64,000 bases of DNA from Algoriphagus antarcticus (GTDB lineage Bacteria > Bacteroidota > Bacteroidia > Cytophagales > Cyclobacteriaceae). The notes under the pieces are model-generated. The model was not told the origin of the DNA and ran no database searches. It worked only from the letters and a program-made list of their open reading frames with translations. The stretch covers positions 1 to 64,000 of the forward strand of contig NZ_MSSW01000059.1 of assembly GCF_002150685.1 (NCBI RefSeq). The letters run 5' to 3'. Below are positions 17,261 through 25,282 of the stretch, one piece after another; within the stretch, counting starts at the first letter, position 1; each line of letters begins with the position of its first letter. The translations under genes and the position numbers were made by a program.

Positions 17261-17941
17261 TTATTTCAAAGAAGACATTCCTCCATCAACCGGTAGAATC
17301 TGACCTGTAATCCAAGATGATTTGTCAGACAAAAGGTAAAGAGTCGCTTCAGCAATATCTTCTGGTGTACCAATTCTTCCCAGCGGATGCCTTTTGTCAG
17401 AAGCTGATCTCTTGTCATCCGTACTCAAAAGCTGCTGGGCCAATGGAGTGTCAGTTAGAGAAGGTGCTACCGCATTTACTCGTATCTTATTTGGAGCCCA
17501 CTCAGCGGCTAGAGACCTTACCAACCCTTCCACTGCCCCTTTCGCTGAAGCTATTCCCGAATGAAAGCCCATGCCAGTCTGCACCGCAACCGTACTGTAT
17601 AAGACGACAGAAGCACGATCAGACTTTTTGAGATTTTTCATGCAGGCTTGTAAAACTTTAACAGCACCGAAGAAATTCAGCTCCATCTCTGATTTAAAAT
17701 CCTCGATAGAAATCCTATGAAAAGGCTTCAGATTGATGGAACCAGGACAATAAACCAGCCCATCAATTATTTCAGGTAAATCGGTTATTTCTGAGAATTC
17801 CTCGGTGACATCTAGTTTGCTTCCGCCATCTTCACTTCTGGAATAACTGAACACATTAGCACCGCTCTCTATAGCCAGCTCGGACACTGCTTTTCCGATT
17901 CCAGAATTTCCACCTATAATTACAATATTCTTTCCTTTCAT
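17261..17941 (-). CDS. SDR family protein lacking the catalytic tyrosine
   Basis: 226 residues. The Rossmann dinucleotide motif is GGNSGIGKAV (10-19), the conserved Asn is in MELNFFGA (N89), the catalytic Ser is S116 (LYSTV), and the C-terminus VDGG is typical of SDRs. At the YxxxK site the sequence reads HSGIASAKGAVEG: the Lys (K134) is kept but the Tyr position (130) is Ile, checked on the DNA (ATA codon). The fold is certain; oxidoreductase activity is doubtful unless another residue substitutes. It lies 88 bp upstream of the phosphotriesterase gene on the same strand and may be cotranscribed. Confidence 0.88.
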   Translation of the reverse strand: MKGKNIVIIGGNSGIGKAVSELAIESGANVFSYSRSEDGGSKLDVTEEFSEITDLPEIIDGLVYCPGSINLKPFHRISIEDFKSEMELNFFGAVKVLQACMKNLKKSDRASVVLYSTVAVQTGMGFHSGIASAKGAVEGLVRSLAAEWAPNKIRVNAVAPSLTDTPLAQQLLSTDDKRSASDKRHPLGRIGTPEDIAEATLYLLSDKSSWITGQILPVDGGMSSLK

Positions 17942-18148
17942 AACATTTCCCTTTTAGGTAAAAGCAATACCAGAAGGAGATTGTTTGAAAAAATAAGAAG
18001 TAGGAGTAAAAATTCCTTGATGATTTTCAATTTACTAATAAGATAGATTTTTTAGGAAGATTGACAAGTTGTCAAGTACATTTCCATCACATGAAAAATA
18101 CTTTTCATTCCATTGATTTTAAGGTATTAGTAGCTAATAACTTACAGG

Positions 18149-18232
18149 TTTTGGGGCATAGAAAAATCAGTCTATTACTTTCGCGAAACAAAAATGGCAC
18201 AGTTTAGCCATATGCCCTTCGCCCCGCATTAA
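18149..18232 (+). promoter_or_regulatory. Possible promoter with 12-codon ORF; spacer 17942-18335
   Basis: TTTTG at 18149-18153 and TACTTTCG at 18176-18183 resemble a Bacteroidota promoter, though the 22-base spacing is slightly long. Eleven bases later an ATG (18194) opens a 12-codon frame, MAQFSHMPFAPH, ending at 18232, followed by the hairpin at 18249-18276. This could be a small RNA or leader peptide, but there is no + strand gene downstream. Nothing else was recognised in the 394-bp spacer. Confidence 0.25.
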
Positions 18233-18248
18233 GCTGAAATCAAACAAA

Positions 18249-18276
18249 AACCCAACACTAAAATTAGTGTTGGGTT
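18249..18276 (-). terminator. Strong hairpin terminator after the DUF4136 gene
   Basis: Perfect 13-bp stem AACCCAACACTAA / TTAGTGTTGGGTT with a 2-base loop. On the minus strand it is followed by TTTTTG, 60 bp past the DUF4136 stop. On the plus strand it is followed by AAAATATTTTTT, so it may work both ways. Confidence 0.8.
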
Positions 18277-18335
18277 AAAATATTTTTTAGACTATACCTG
18301 ACTCTAATGCCTAAGAATATATAGCTAGATCTCTG

Positions 18336-18932
18336 TTACTCAGTGCTTATACCCGTCTCAAATTGGTTGAAGTCAAAATCTTCAAAAATTGCAGCTACTT
18401 TCGTTTGCATCGCGCTCATACTCTTGATATCATCAGAAGTTAAGGCACCTGAGGCAAATCCTTGCCAAATTTGCGCTCCTGACTTTGAATTCATAAAGTT
18501 AATTAATACTGTTCCTGCATCTACGGGAACCATCTGTACGGCCGTAGATCTTGGACCGAATCCCAGATAATCCTGACCATTATCCAATACAAATTTTCTA
18601 AGTTCAGTTTCCCCTTCAAGAACTTTGAAGTTGACAAGCATATCTGGGTTACTGTTGTCTAGGGTGAACCCTCTCGCTTTCATTTGAAGTTCTACCGCAT
18701 CTTTTATCATTTTCTGGGCAGATGGATTATTGAATAGTATTGTTTCATGCGGTCCTATCAAAGCATATGAACTGGGAATCCCTTCTACATCCGCAACCCA
18801 TGCATAAGTGGAATAATTAGTAAGGTCAGTATCACCACCTTCTCTAGTAACTACTTTCATCCCTTTATTGGAACAAGCAGCTATTGTCAAACTGAAAAGT
18901 GTAAATAGTAAGAAATAAGTTAATTTTTTCAT
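18336..18932 (-). CDS. DUF4136 domain lipoprotein
   Basis: Start taken at MKKLTYFLLF, giving a lipoprotein signal with LTIAAC as lipobox; an ATG at 18956 adds eight residues ahead of it. The body (about 198 residues) matches DUF4136: YSTYAWV near the N-terminus, a central Ala/Met-rich helix (AQKMIKDAVELQMKARGF), then NPDMLVNFKV and a C-terminal WQGFASG segment. The family is envelope-located and of unknown function. It is transcribed alone. Confidence 0.87.
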   Translation of the reverse strand: MKKLTYFLLFTLFSLTIAACSNKGMKVVTREGGDTDLTNYSTYAWVADVEGIPSSYALIGPHETILFNNPSAQKMIKDAVELQMKARGFTLDNSNPDMLVNFKVLEGETELRKFVLDNGQDYLGFGPRSTAVQMVPVDAGTVLINFMNSKSGAQIWQGFASGALTSDDIKSMSAMQTKVAAIFEDFDFNQFETGISTE

Positions 18933-19295
18933 GGTTTTTATTTTTTGGTGGAACATTAATAAATGGAAGCCTTACTGATTTTGATCTTATTTCAAATCCT
19001 ATAAACACTGCATCGTAGCAGTTCTAATCTAGCTTCCTTTTGCTATCATACCTATTATAAAACGAATACAATGCCAAGACAGAAAAAATAGGCTTAAACC
19101 ATATAACAACCGAAAAATCAATCATTTATACAGAATCTATGTGCAATAATCTCAACGATCCGTGCAAAAAATTGCGAACGGTACTCATCAATATAAGACC
19201 TCATAGAGTTGTTAAAGAATGGTTTTAACGGCTAAAAAACCAAGTAATGTTCAAGCCCTGCAGGCTTGGGAATACCACGAAAATTCACTCATATT

Positions 19296-19334
19296 CCATG
19301 GGTGTTACTCATGGCTAATCATGGTTTGATCCCT
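19296..19334 (+). repeat. 39-bp dispersed repeat (family D), copy 1; spacer 18933-19734
   Basis: Begins CCATGGGTGTTACTCATGGC and ends GGTTTGATCCCT. A same-length copy lies at 54271-54309 with a few substitutions. It opens a repeat-dense part of this roughly 800-bp gene-free spacer, which also holds the hairpin at 19414-19447, a family C repeat at 19638-19680 and the folE terminator. The first 300 bp of the spacer show no structure. Confidence 0.75.
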
Positions 19335-19413
19335 AGGGATCATTGGTCCATGCTTCAAAATCGTAAAGACTGCGAGGCAGTCTAACCATGACTAACTTTT
19401 ACGCTGTCTCGCA

Positions 19414-19447
19414 GCCACCCATGTCCGAGATATTCGGGATGGGTGGC
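19414..19447. repeat. Long imperfect hairpin
   Basis: Outer arms GCCACCCAT (19414-19422) and ATGGGTGGC (19439-19447) enclose inner arms CCGA and TCGG (19425-19428, 19434-19437). It directly follows a short GACTGCGAGGCAGTC palindrome near 19368. There is no T-run, so it is not a classical terminator; it belongs to the repeat cluster. Confidence 0.7.
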
Positions 19448-19637
19448 CCCGCATCCAATTTCCACTCCACATTCCAGAAGCGCCTGCCTGACGTGCGGGG
19501 ATTGAACAACCGCATTGGCTATTTACAAATGAAAACTCCATTCTCTCCAAAAACCTCTTCACTTTTTCTTCATGCTCATTACGGTAAAAAAACTATACCC
19601 AGTATTGATTCTGAAGAAGCAGGAAAACTTAATCGGC

Positions 19638-19680
19638 TGCGTTCTCTGCGGAAAACTTTGCGTCCCCCGCGGTTAAAAAT
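19638..19680 (+). repeat. Dispersed repeat (family C), copy 1
   Basis: Carries CTGCGTTCTCTGCGG, then AAAACTTTGCG and CCCGCGGTTAAAA. Related copies occur at 53990-54030, 54623-54672 and 54814-54862. Similar sequences are familiar intergenic repeats in many Bacteroidota (from memory, not searched). Confidence 0.65.
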
Positions 19681-19685
19681 TAAAA

Positions 19686-19709
19686 AAACCGAGCCTCACA
19701 GCTCGGTTT
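19686..19709 (-). terminator. Rho-independent terminator of the PTPS-folE operon
   Basis: Arms AAACCGAGC (19686-19694) and GCTCGGTTT (19701-19709), loop CTCACA. On the minus strand a run of seven T ends it, 26 bp past the folE stop. Confidence 0.85.
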
Positions 19710-19734
19710 AAATGTTGGTTTAGCCCTTCAAATT

Positions 19735-20439
19735 TTATCTCTCTAAGCTGATATACTTAATAAACTCATTTCGAGTTTGTTCGTCTTTTTCAAACTTTCC
19801 TGAATAGAACGAGGTCAGTGTTGAACTTGTTGTGTCCTTTACTCCTCTAGAACTCACGCACATATGATCTGCGTCCATGATCACCGCTACATCATCAGTT
19901 CCCAGTGCCTCGATTAGCTCGTTTCCTATTTGCATGGTCAGCCGCTCCTGCACCTGAGGACGCTGAGAATAATACTGCACGATGCGGTTGATCTTTGACA
20001 GGCCGATCACACTTCCATTGGAAATGTATGCGACGTGCGCCTTGCCATGAATCGGCACAAAGTGATGCTCGCAGTGAGAGAAGAAGGTGATATTCTTCTC
20101 CACGAGCATTTCACTGTATTTATATTTGTTTTCAAACAGCTTTGCAACAGGCTTATTCTTTGGATCTAATCCGCTGAAAACTTCCTTCACATACATCTTT
20201 GCTACACGATGCGGAGTGCCTTTTAGGCTATCATCGGTCAGGTCTAGCCCCATAATATGCATAATCTCTCTGAAGTGCTTCTCGATTAACTCGATTTTCA
20301 GCTCATCATCCATTTCGAAAGCATCCTCTCTGAGAGGCGTTTCCAGGGAAGTTCCCACGTGCTCATCTCCGATGTCTTCCGCAGATGCCCTAGCGATATT
20401 AATTCCCATCGTATTCAACAAAGTTTCTTTCTGTTTCAT
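19735..20439 (-). CDS. folE: GTP cyclohydrolase I
   Basis: 234 residues. Converts GTP to 7,8-dihydroneopterin triphosphate, the entry to folate, biopterin and queuosine-type pterins. Zinc ligands are visible in SHCEHHFVP (C123, H125) and DHMCVSSRG (C194); GTPHRVAKMY and SKINRIVQYYSQRPQVQERL are family signatures. The start lies inside the 3' end of the upstream PTPS gene (41-bp overlap), suggesting translational coupling; an ATG ten codons later also overlaps. The first 40 residues are an acidic extension of low conservation. Confidence 0.96.
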   Translation of the reverse strand: MKQKETLLNTMGINIARASAEDIGDEHVGTSLETPLREDAFEMDDELKIELIEKHFREIMHIMGLDLTDDSLKGTPHRVAKMYVKEVFSGLDPKNKPVAKLFENKYKYSEMLVEKNITFFSHCEHHFVPIHGKAHVAYISNGSVIGLSKINRIVQYYSQRPQVQERLTMQIGNELIEALGTDDVAVIMDADHMCVSSRGVKDTTSSTLTSFYSGKFEKDEQTRNEFIKYISLER

Positions 20440-20809
20440 AAAGTCGAATTGTTAACTCGAATTTTCGATCAATTTTTTCCCTTAAAATATTCCAAATAAC
20501 CACTGCAATATTCTCGGCGGTTGGGTTAAGTTCTTTGAATTCATCGGTATCCAGGTTTAAATTTTTGTGATCTAATTTTTTCAAAATATGCTCCTTGATC
20601 AAGTCACTGAGCATTTTCATATCATATACGTAGCCAGTCCGAGAATCAATCTCACCTCGCAGCTTGACTATCAAATCGTAATTGTGCCCATGATAATTGG
20701 GATTATTACACTTGCCAAATACGGCTTGATTCTGTTCGTCCGACCAGTCTGAATTGTGAAGACGATGCGCCGCGTTGAAATGTTCTTTTCTAAATACTGT
20801 TACTTTCAT
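20399..20809 (-). CDS. 6-pyruvoyl-tetrahydropterin synthase-type protein (PTPS/QueD family)
   Basis: 136 residues. Zinc ligands are H15 (NAAHRLH), H40 and H42 (HGHNY); the catalytic Cys is C34 and the Asp-His pair is D80-H81 (KLDHKNL). The stretch FGKCNNPNYHGHNY followed by GEIDSRTG, LDHKNLNLD and TAENIAVVIW is much closer to animal PTPS as I remember it than to E. coli QueD (HKCGRLHGH). That favours tetrahydropterin (biopterin-type) synthesis from the FolE product over 6-carboxytetrahydropterin, but both reactions are possible. It is first in the operon with folE. Confidence 0.92.
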   Translation of the reverse strand: MKVTVFRKEHFNAAHRLHNSDWSDEQNQAVFGKCNNPNYHGHNYDLIVKLRGEIDSRTGYVYDMKMLSDLIKEHILKKLDHKNLNLDTDEFKELNPTAENIAVVIWNILREKIDRKFELTIRLYETERNFVEYDGN

Positions 20810-21104
20810 GAGTTGGGTAAACAGCAGTTTTTCAACTTTTGTTTGAATTATTTTAGTCTTATACTGTTACAGAACTAGAATCATCCTGAAATACAGTGGG
20901 ATAATTTTCGGAACGCAAAATTAGAGAATATTAATTGGTGCCAAAATGTAGGTGCTAATGCCTCAAGCGAAGAACCGAGAAAACTACTGAGAAGGTTCCC
21001 AGATTAATTTCACACCTTTTATGACCAAAATCATAAGAGACTGACTTTAGGTTCGTTTGTTTCACAGGATATCTCCCTAAATTTGTAATATCACCCTAAG
21101 ACTT

Positions 21105-21794
21105 ATGCTTTCACAAACTCTCGCGATTACCTTTCTATTATTTATAGGGATTTTTCCAAATCCGGATTTCAAAGAAAACAATTTAAGTCCCATCACCTCG
21201 ATCGATCCGGTCTCAGAGATTTACGATGGATTGCATACTAGCACCGGAGTCCTACCTTCCAAAGAAGTTTTCACCATGGCTATCCAGGGATGGGACAAAA
21301 TGAAGGACAATCTCAAATCCAAAGTCTTGACAGTAATAGACTTCAGTCTCCCTTCCACTGCAAAGCGTATGTGGATTATTGATCCTGAAAAAGGAGAAAT
21401 CCTCTTGAATTCAGTCGTTTCTCATGGTCGAAATTCTGGTGATCTGATGGCGAAAAACTTCTCCAATCAACCAGAATCTTTCAAAAGTAGCTTGGGTTTT
21501 TATAAAACTGCTGAGACGTACTCAGGCAAGCATGGCTATTCACTTCGATTGGATGGGCTGGAAAAAGGCTTCAATGATCAGGCAAGAAATCGTGCGATAG
21601 TGATTCATGGTGCTGATTATGCAAGGGAAGAATTCGCGAAGTCAGTGGGAAGACTTGGCCGAAGCCTTGGCTGTCCTGCATTACCAAGCGAGCTTTCTGC
21701 ACAGGCAATTGATCTGATTAAAGATGGTTCTCTACTTTTTATTTTCGGTAAAGATGATAATTACATCAACAAATCAAGCCTTATCAAGGCCTGA
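21105..21794 (+). CDS. Murein L,D-transpeptidase catalytic domain protein (YkuD_2 type)
   Basis: 229 residues with an N-terminal signal peptide. The catalytic region contains IVIHGADYA (H168) and GRSLGCPALP with the nucleophilic C190, as in the YkuD-like family with a HG...S.GCP motif. It should form or remodel 3-3 or protein crosslinks in peptidoglycan. Its 3' end overlaps the convergent L,D-transpeptidase gene by 21 bp. It is not similar in sequence to the two larger YcbB-like enzymes next door, so this is family clustering, not duplication. Confidence 0.9.
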   Translation: MLSQTLAITFLLFIGIFPNPDFKENNLSPITSIDPVSEIYDGLHTSTGVLPSKEVFTMAIQGWDKMKDNLKSKVLTVIDFSLPSTAKRMWIIDPEKGEILLNSVVSHGRNSGDLMAKNFSNQPESFKSSLGFYKTAETYSGKHGYSLRLDGLEKGFNDQARNRAIVIHGADYAREEFAKSVGRLGRSLGCPALPSELSAQAIDLIKDGSLLFIFGKDDNYINKSSLIKA

Positions 21795-23429
21795 TTTGTC
21801 ACTTCGCAAAGCTTTCAAAAGCCCCTGATCTCGATCATACACGTCGGATCTAAAATTGGCTTTACCGTCTTTATCTGCCCAAAAGGTCATATAAAGTATA
21901 ACAACTGGGATTTTTCTATCCAGCTCTACCACTTCTTCATTCTCCTGATTCATCGCCTCCTTGATTTTTTCATCAGTCCAACTTTTATCATGAAGGAGGA
22001 TTTTGGCAAATTGCTCTGGATTTTGAATCCGGATACAGCCATGGCTCAAGGCTCTTGTTTCTTTTTCGAAAAGACTTCTGGCGGGCGTATCATGTATGTA
22101 AATATTGTATTCGTTGGGGAACATAAATTTCACCAAGCCTAGGGAATTATCCCCTCCAGGCTTTTGGCGTACTCTATACCCTTCTTCTTTTGACAGATTG
22201 ATTTTTGAAGCCTTAACAACTTCTCCACTTCCGTTCACCACTTCCATGTTTTTCTGCGATAGGTAGTTTGGATTCTTTTGAACGGAGGGAATAATCTCCT
22301 CATTCGTAATGGATTCGGGGATATTCCAGTAAGGGCTAAATACGATGTAACTCATCGGTGCCGTAAATGTCGGAGACTCATTGTATTCCTTACCCACAAT
22401 CACTTTCGCCGTGAAAGCTGTATCAGCTTTTTCCATATAGTCCAGCTGATAGTTGGCAATATTCACGAGGACCATCTCTTGATTCCAATCCATTTTGGGC
22501 ATCCAGCGAAGTCTTTCCATATTAATGGATGCGATATCGATTAGATTTTGAGGGGAATTATTTAGCGACTCAGCTACTAAAGAACCAATCACACCATCTG
22601 GATTCATACCATTGGACTCCTGATACTTCTGTAGTCCAGAAAACATCGTAGAATCAAAAAGTGTAGCTTCATCCGTGTCGTATTGCTTTAAAAAGTCCCA
22701 AAACACCAGTCGTTTGCGCAATTCAGGAATAGCAGCGTGCTTCTCTCCCACTTTAATTGCTCCCTCAACTGGCTCAAAACTCCAAGTTAACGTATCATTC
22801 TCACGAATCTCATACAGTTCCTTGATCGCATCTTTTCCATGAGCATACAGTTCTGAATTTGGATATAGCTTTTCAAAAGTCTTCTTGACAGAACTTCCAC
22901 TCGCCACCTCTTTTATCAAATCTGAATAATTTAAATCAGTTTCCTTCTCCTCAAACTTCCAGTTTGGATCAAGAGAAGATGGGTTCACTTTGCCTTTATC
23001 CAAGTCATGAGCTAGGTTAAAGAAGCTGTCAGTCAGCAGTAATTCCAAGTTGACTTTTTCTTCAGAAGACAGATTTCGGAATTTTTTATTCTCCTTATCC
23101 TTATTGGATGAAAGTTCATAGATCTTGGTGAGATTGTAGTCTGATGGTTGTAGTCCATCATATTTGGAATCTTCAATCTGCTCCAGCAATTCCTCTCCTT
23201 TGTTTGAAAGAGTTCCATTAAAAAGCCAAACTTCCATATAGTCTCTTTCAGTGTAGAACTCGTGAATCGACTCTGAATAATCTGACTCGGCCAAAACGCC
23301 TACTTTCTCACTGGTTAAATGCTGCTGCAATTCATCTGTCAAGTCGGATCTTCGCTGGTTAAAAAACCAAAAGAGTCCTACTGCTAAGAGTAAAACTGCG
23401 GCAATTGGGATAATTATCTTTTTATTCAT
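21774..23429 (-). CDS. L,D-transpeptidase with peptidoglycan-binding domain, YcbB/LdtD-like (paralogue 1)
   Basis: Start placed at MNKKIIIPIAAVLLLAVGLF, giving 551 residues with an N-terminal membrane anchor; an ATG at 23462 adds eleven residues. An N-terminal helical domain precedes a peptidoglycan-binding motif (FSGLQKYQESNGMNPDGVIG), then the YkuD catalytic domain with HDTPARSLF and SHGCIRIQNP (nucleophile C465). YcbB-type enzymes make 3-3 crosslinks that help the wall survive envelope stress. Its whole architecture matches the gene at 23629-25269, so the two are tandem paralogues. Confidence 0.93.
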   Translation of the reverse strand: MNKKIIIPIAAVLLLAVGLFWFFNQRRSDLTDELQQHLTSEKVGVLAESDYSESIHEFYTERDYMEVWLFNGTLSNKGEELLEQIEDSKYDGLQPSDYNLTKIYELSSNKDKENKKFRNLSSEEKVNLELLLTDSFFNLAHDLDKGKVNPSSLDPNWKFEEKETDLNYSDLIKEVASGSSVKKTFEKLYPNSELYAHGKDAIKELYEIRENDTLTWSFEPVEGAIKVGEKHAAIPELRKRLVFWDFLKQYDTDEATLFDSTMFSGLQKYQESNGMNPDGVIGSLVAESLNNSPQNLIDIASINMERLRWMPKMDWNQEMVLVNIANYQLDYMEKADTAFTAKVIVGKEYNESPTFTAPMSYIVFSPYWNIPESITNEEIIPSVQKNPNYLSQKNMEVVNGSGEVVKASKINLSKEEGYRVRQKPGGDNSLGLVKFMFPNEYNIYIHDTPARSLFEKETRALSHGCIRIQNPEQFAKILLHDKSWTDEKIKEAMNQENEEVVELDRKIPVVILYMTFWADKDGKANFRSDVYDRDQGLLKALRSDKSGLDKA

Positions 23430-23628
23430 AAAAGGCATTTTGTGTAAGCCCATATTAGGCAAAGATCGTACGCTTAATTTTTTTTTAAAAAAAACCTCTG
23501 TGATTTCAATTCATTTTGTTAACATTCACTGCTTTAAGATTTACTGAAATCGCTGGGTGAAAAAAAAAGTAACTTTTAACTGAGTCCGGATTTACCCAAG
23601 TTGGGGTAGTAGACTTCTCCTGAATATC

Positions 23629-25269
23629 CTATTTGCGAAGCGCCTCCAAGACTTCCATGTCTCTGTCGTAGATATCCTGTCGGAAATGACCTTGTCCCTT
23701 TGAATCTGCCCAGAAGGTTAAGTAAAGCAGGACTACAGGAATTTTTCGGTCTAGCGTCACAATCTGTTCATGATTTTGATGCATAGCCAGATTGATCTTT
23801 TCTTCAGTCCAAGAACTATTGCTTTTAAGTAAAAGTCCTGCAAAGACTGCGGGATTCTCGATCCGAATGCATCCATGACTAAGTGCTCGGTCTTCTTTCT
23901 TGAAAAGGCTCCTCGCCGGTGTGTCGTGAATGTAAACACTATATTCATTTGGAAACATGAATTTCACCAAGCCAAGAGAATTGTTAGCACCGGGTTTTTG
24001 ACGAACCATATAAGGAATGGATTTCCCACTCCAATTCACAGAGGAGGAATTCACAGGCTTACCCGAGAAGGTCACAACTTCCATGTTTTTCTGAGCTAGA
24101 TAATTCGGGTTTTTACGAACAGCAGGCATGATTTCATTTCGCACAATGGAGGTTGGCAAATTCCAGTAAGGACTAAACACGATGTAGCTCATCGCGGAAG
24201 AAAAAATAGGTGACTCATGGTATTTCTTGCCTACGATCACTCTAGTCGAAAAAAGCGTGTCTCGATTGTTTAGGTAATCCAATTGATAGTTGGCAATATT
24301 CACCAAAATCATCTCGGCCCCACGTAACGTATCCGGCAGCCAACGAAGTCGCTCCATATTCACTGAAGCTTTATCTATCAAATCCACTGGAGATTGGTTC
24401 AATGCATTGACCGTATTTTTGCCCAGAGCTCCATCAGACTCTAAGCCATTTCTTTGCTGGAATCTCTGAACAGCAGCAAACATCGTCGAATCGTATTCCT
24501 TCTCATCTATAAATGTGTAAGGCTCTAAATATTTCCAGAAAGCAAGACGCTCCCGTAAGTTGGGCATCCCTCCATTCGTTTCACCGACTTTAATGGTTTT
24601 GGAGATTTTGACAGCCTTCCAGTTAAGTGTATCCTGCTTACGGATTTCATCCATTGCCCTAATCACTTCTCTACCTTTTTTATAAATCGTGATATCCGGA
24701 TAAAGTGTCTCCAGTGATTGTCTAATCTGCTTCTTGGTCACTGCCAATTCGAGCAAATCATTGTACGCTACTTTGGCCGTTTTAGCAGTGATCCGCCAAT
24801 GGCCTGCCAATGTCTGAGGATCCACTTTACCTATTTCTAAGTGTGCTGCCAAATGAAAAAAAGCATCCGATAGAAGCAAATCCACATCTGCCAAATCATC
24901 CAACGCATTGGGGGTAGTTTGCTTTTTGTTCGACTCGAATTGTGTGAAAAACACATTAATCAGATTCAAGTGGTAGTTCTGGGGACTAAGTCCATCAAAC
25001 TTGCTTTGAATAATCTCAAACCTCAGTTCGTACGCCAATTCGGTGAGTACACCATTCTCTGTCCAAACAGGATGGAATAAGCGATTAGTGTAGAATTGGT
25101 ATATTTCGCCTTTGGCAAAAAGCTCCTGCTGACGCACATTTAATGGAATGTCAGGCTGATCTAGCTCGAGTCTTATCCTAATATTATCTTGCAGATCAGT
25201 ACGTTGGGCAAAACAAAAAAGCCCCGGAGCAAGACTCAGGAGCAATACTAACAATAAGTGTTTGTGCAT
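23629..25269 (-). CDS. L,D-transpeptidase with peptidoglycan-binding domain, YcbB/LdtD-like (paralogue 2)
   Basis: Start at MHKHLLLVLLLSLAPGLFCFAQ (signal peptide), 546 residues; an ATG at 25317 would run into kdsA by 35 bp. Domain order equals paralogue 1: helical region, peptidoglycan-binding AAVQRFQQRNGLESDGALG, catalytic HDTPARSLF and SHGCIRIENP (C467). It differs in having a cleavable signal peptide instead of an anchor, so it may be periplasmic. It lies 13 bp downstream of kdsA in the Kdo operon, linking wall crosslinking with LPS core synthesis. Confidence 0.93.
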   Translation of the reverse strand: MHKHLLLVLLLSLAPGLFCFAQRTDLQDNIRIRLELDQPDIPLNVRQQELFAKGEIYQFYTNRLFHPVWTENGVLTELAYELRFEIIQSKFDGLSPQNYHLNLINVFFTQFESNKKQTTPNALDDLADVDLLLSDAFFHLAAHLEIGKVDPQTLAGHWRITAKTAKVAYNDLLELAVTKKQIRQSLETLYPDITIYKKGREVIRAMDEIRKQDTLNWKAVKISKTIKVGETNGGMPNLRERLAFWKYLEPYTFIDEKEYDSTMFAAVQRFQQRNGLESDGALGKNTVNALNQSPVDLIDKASVNMERLRWLPDTLRGAEMILVNIANYQLDYLNNRDTLFSTRVIVGKKYHESPIFSSAMSYIVFSPYWNLPTSIVRNEIMPAVRKNPNYLAQKNMEVVTFSGKPVNSSSVNWSGKSIPYMVRQKPGANNSLGLVKFMFPNEYSVYIHDTPARSLFKKEDRALSHGCIRIENPAVFAGLLLKSNSSWTEEKINLAMHQNHEQIVTLDRKIPVVLLYLTFWADSKGQGHFRQDIYDRDMEVLEALRK

Positions 25270-25282
25270 ATTTTTGGATTGC

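Noticed and set aside
19388..19711. 107-codon open frame on the plus strand
   Set aside because: It runs through a hairpin, a family C repeat and the folE terminator, so the frame is accidental.
17261..20809. The SDR as the sepiapterin reductase of a biopterin pathway
   Set aside because: It is separated from folE by the DUF4136 gene and a terminator and lacks the catalytic Tyr.
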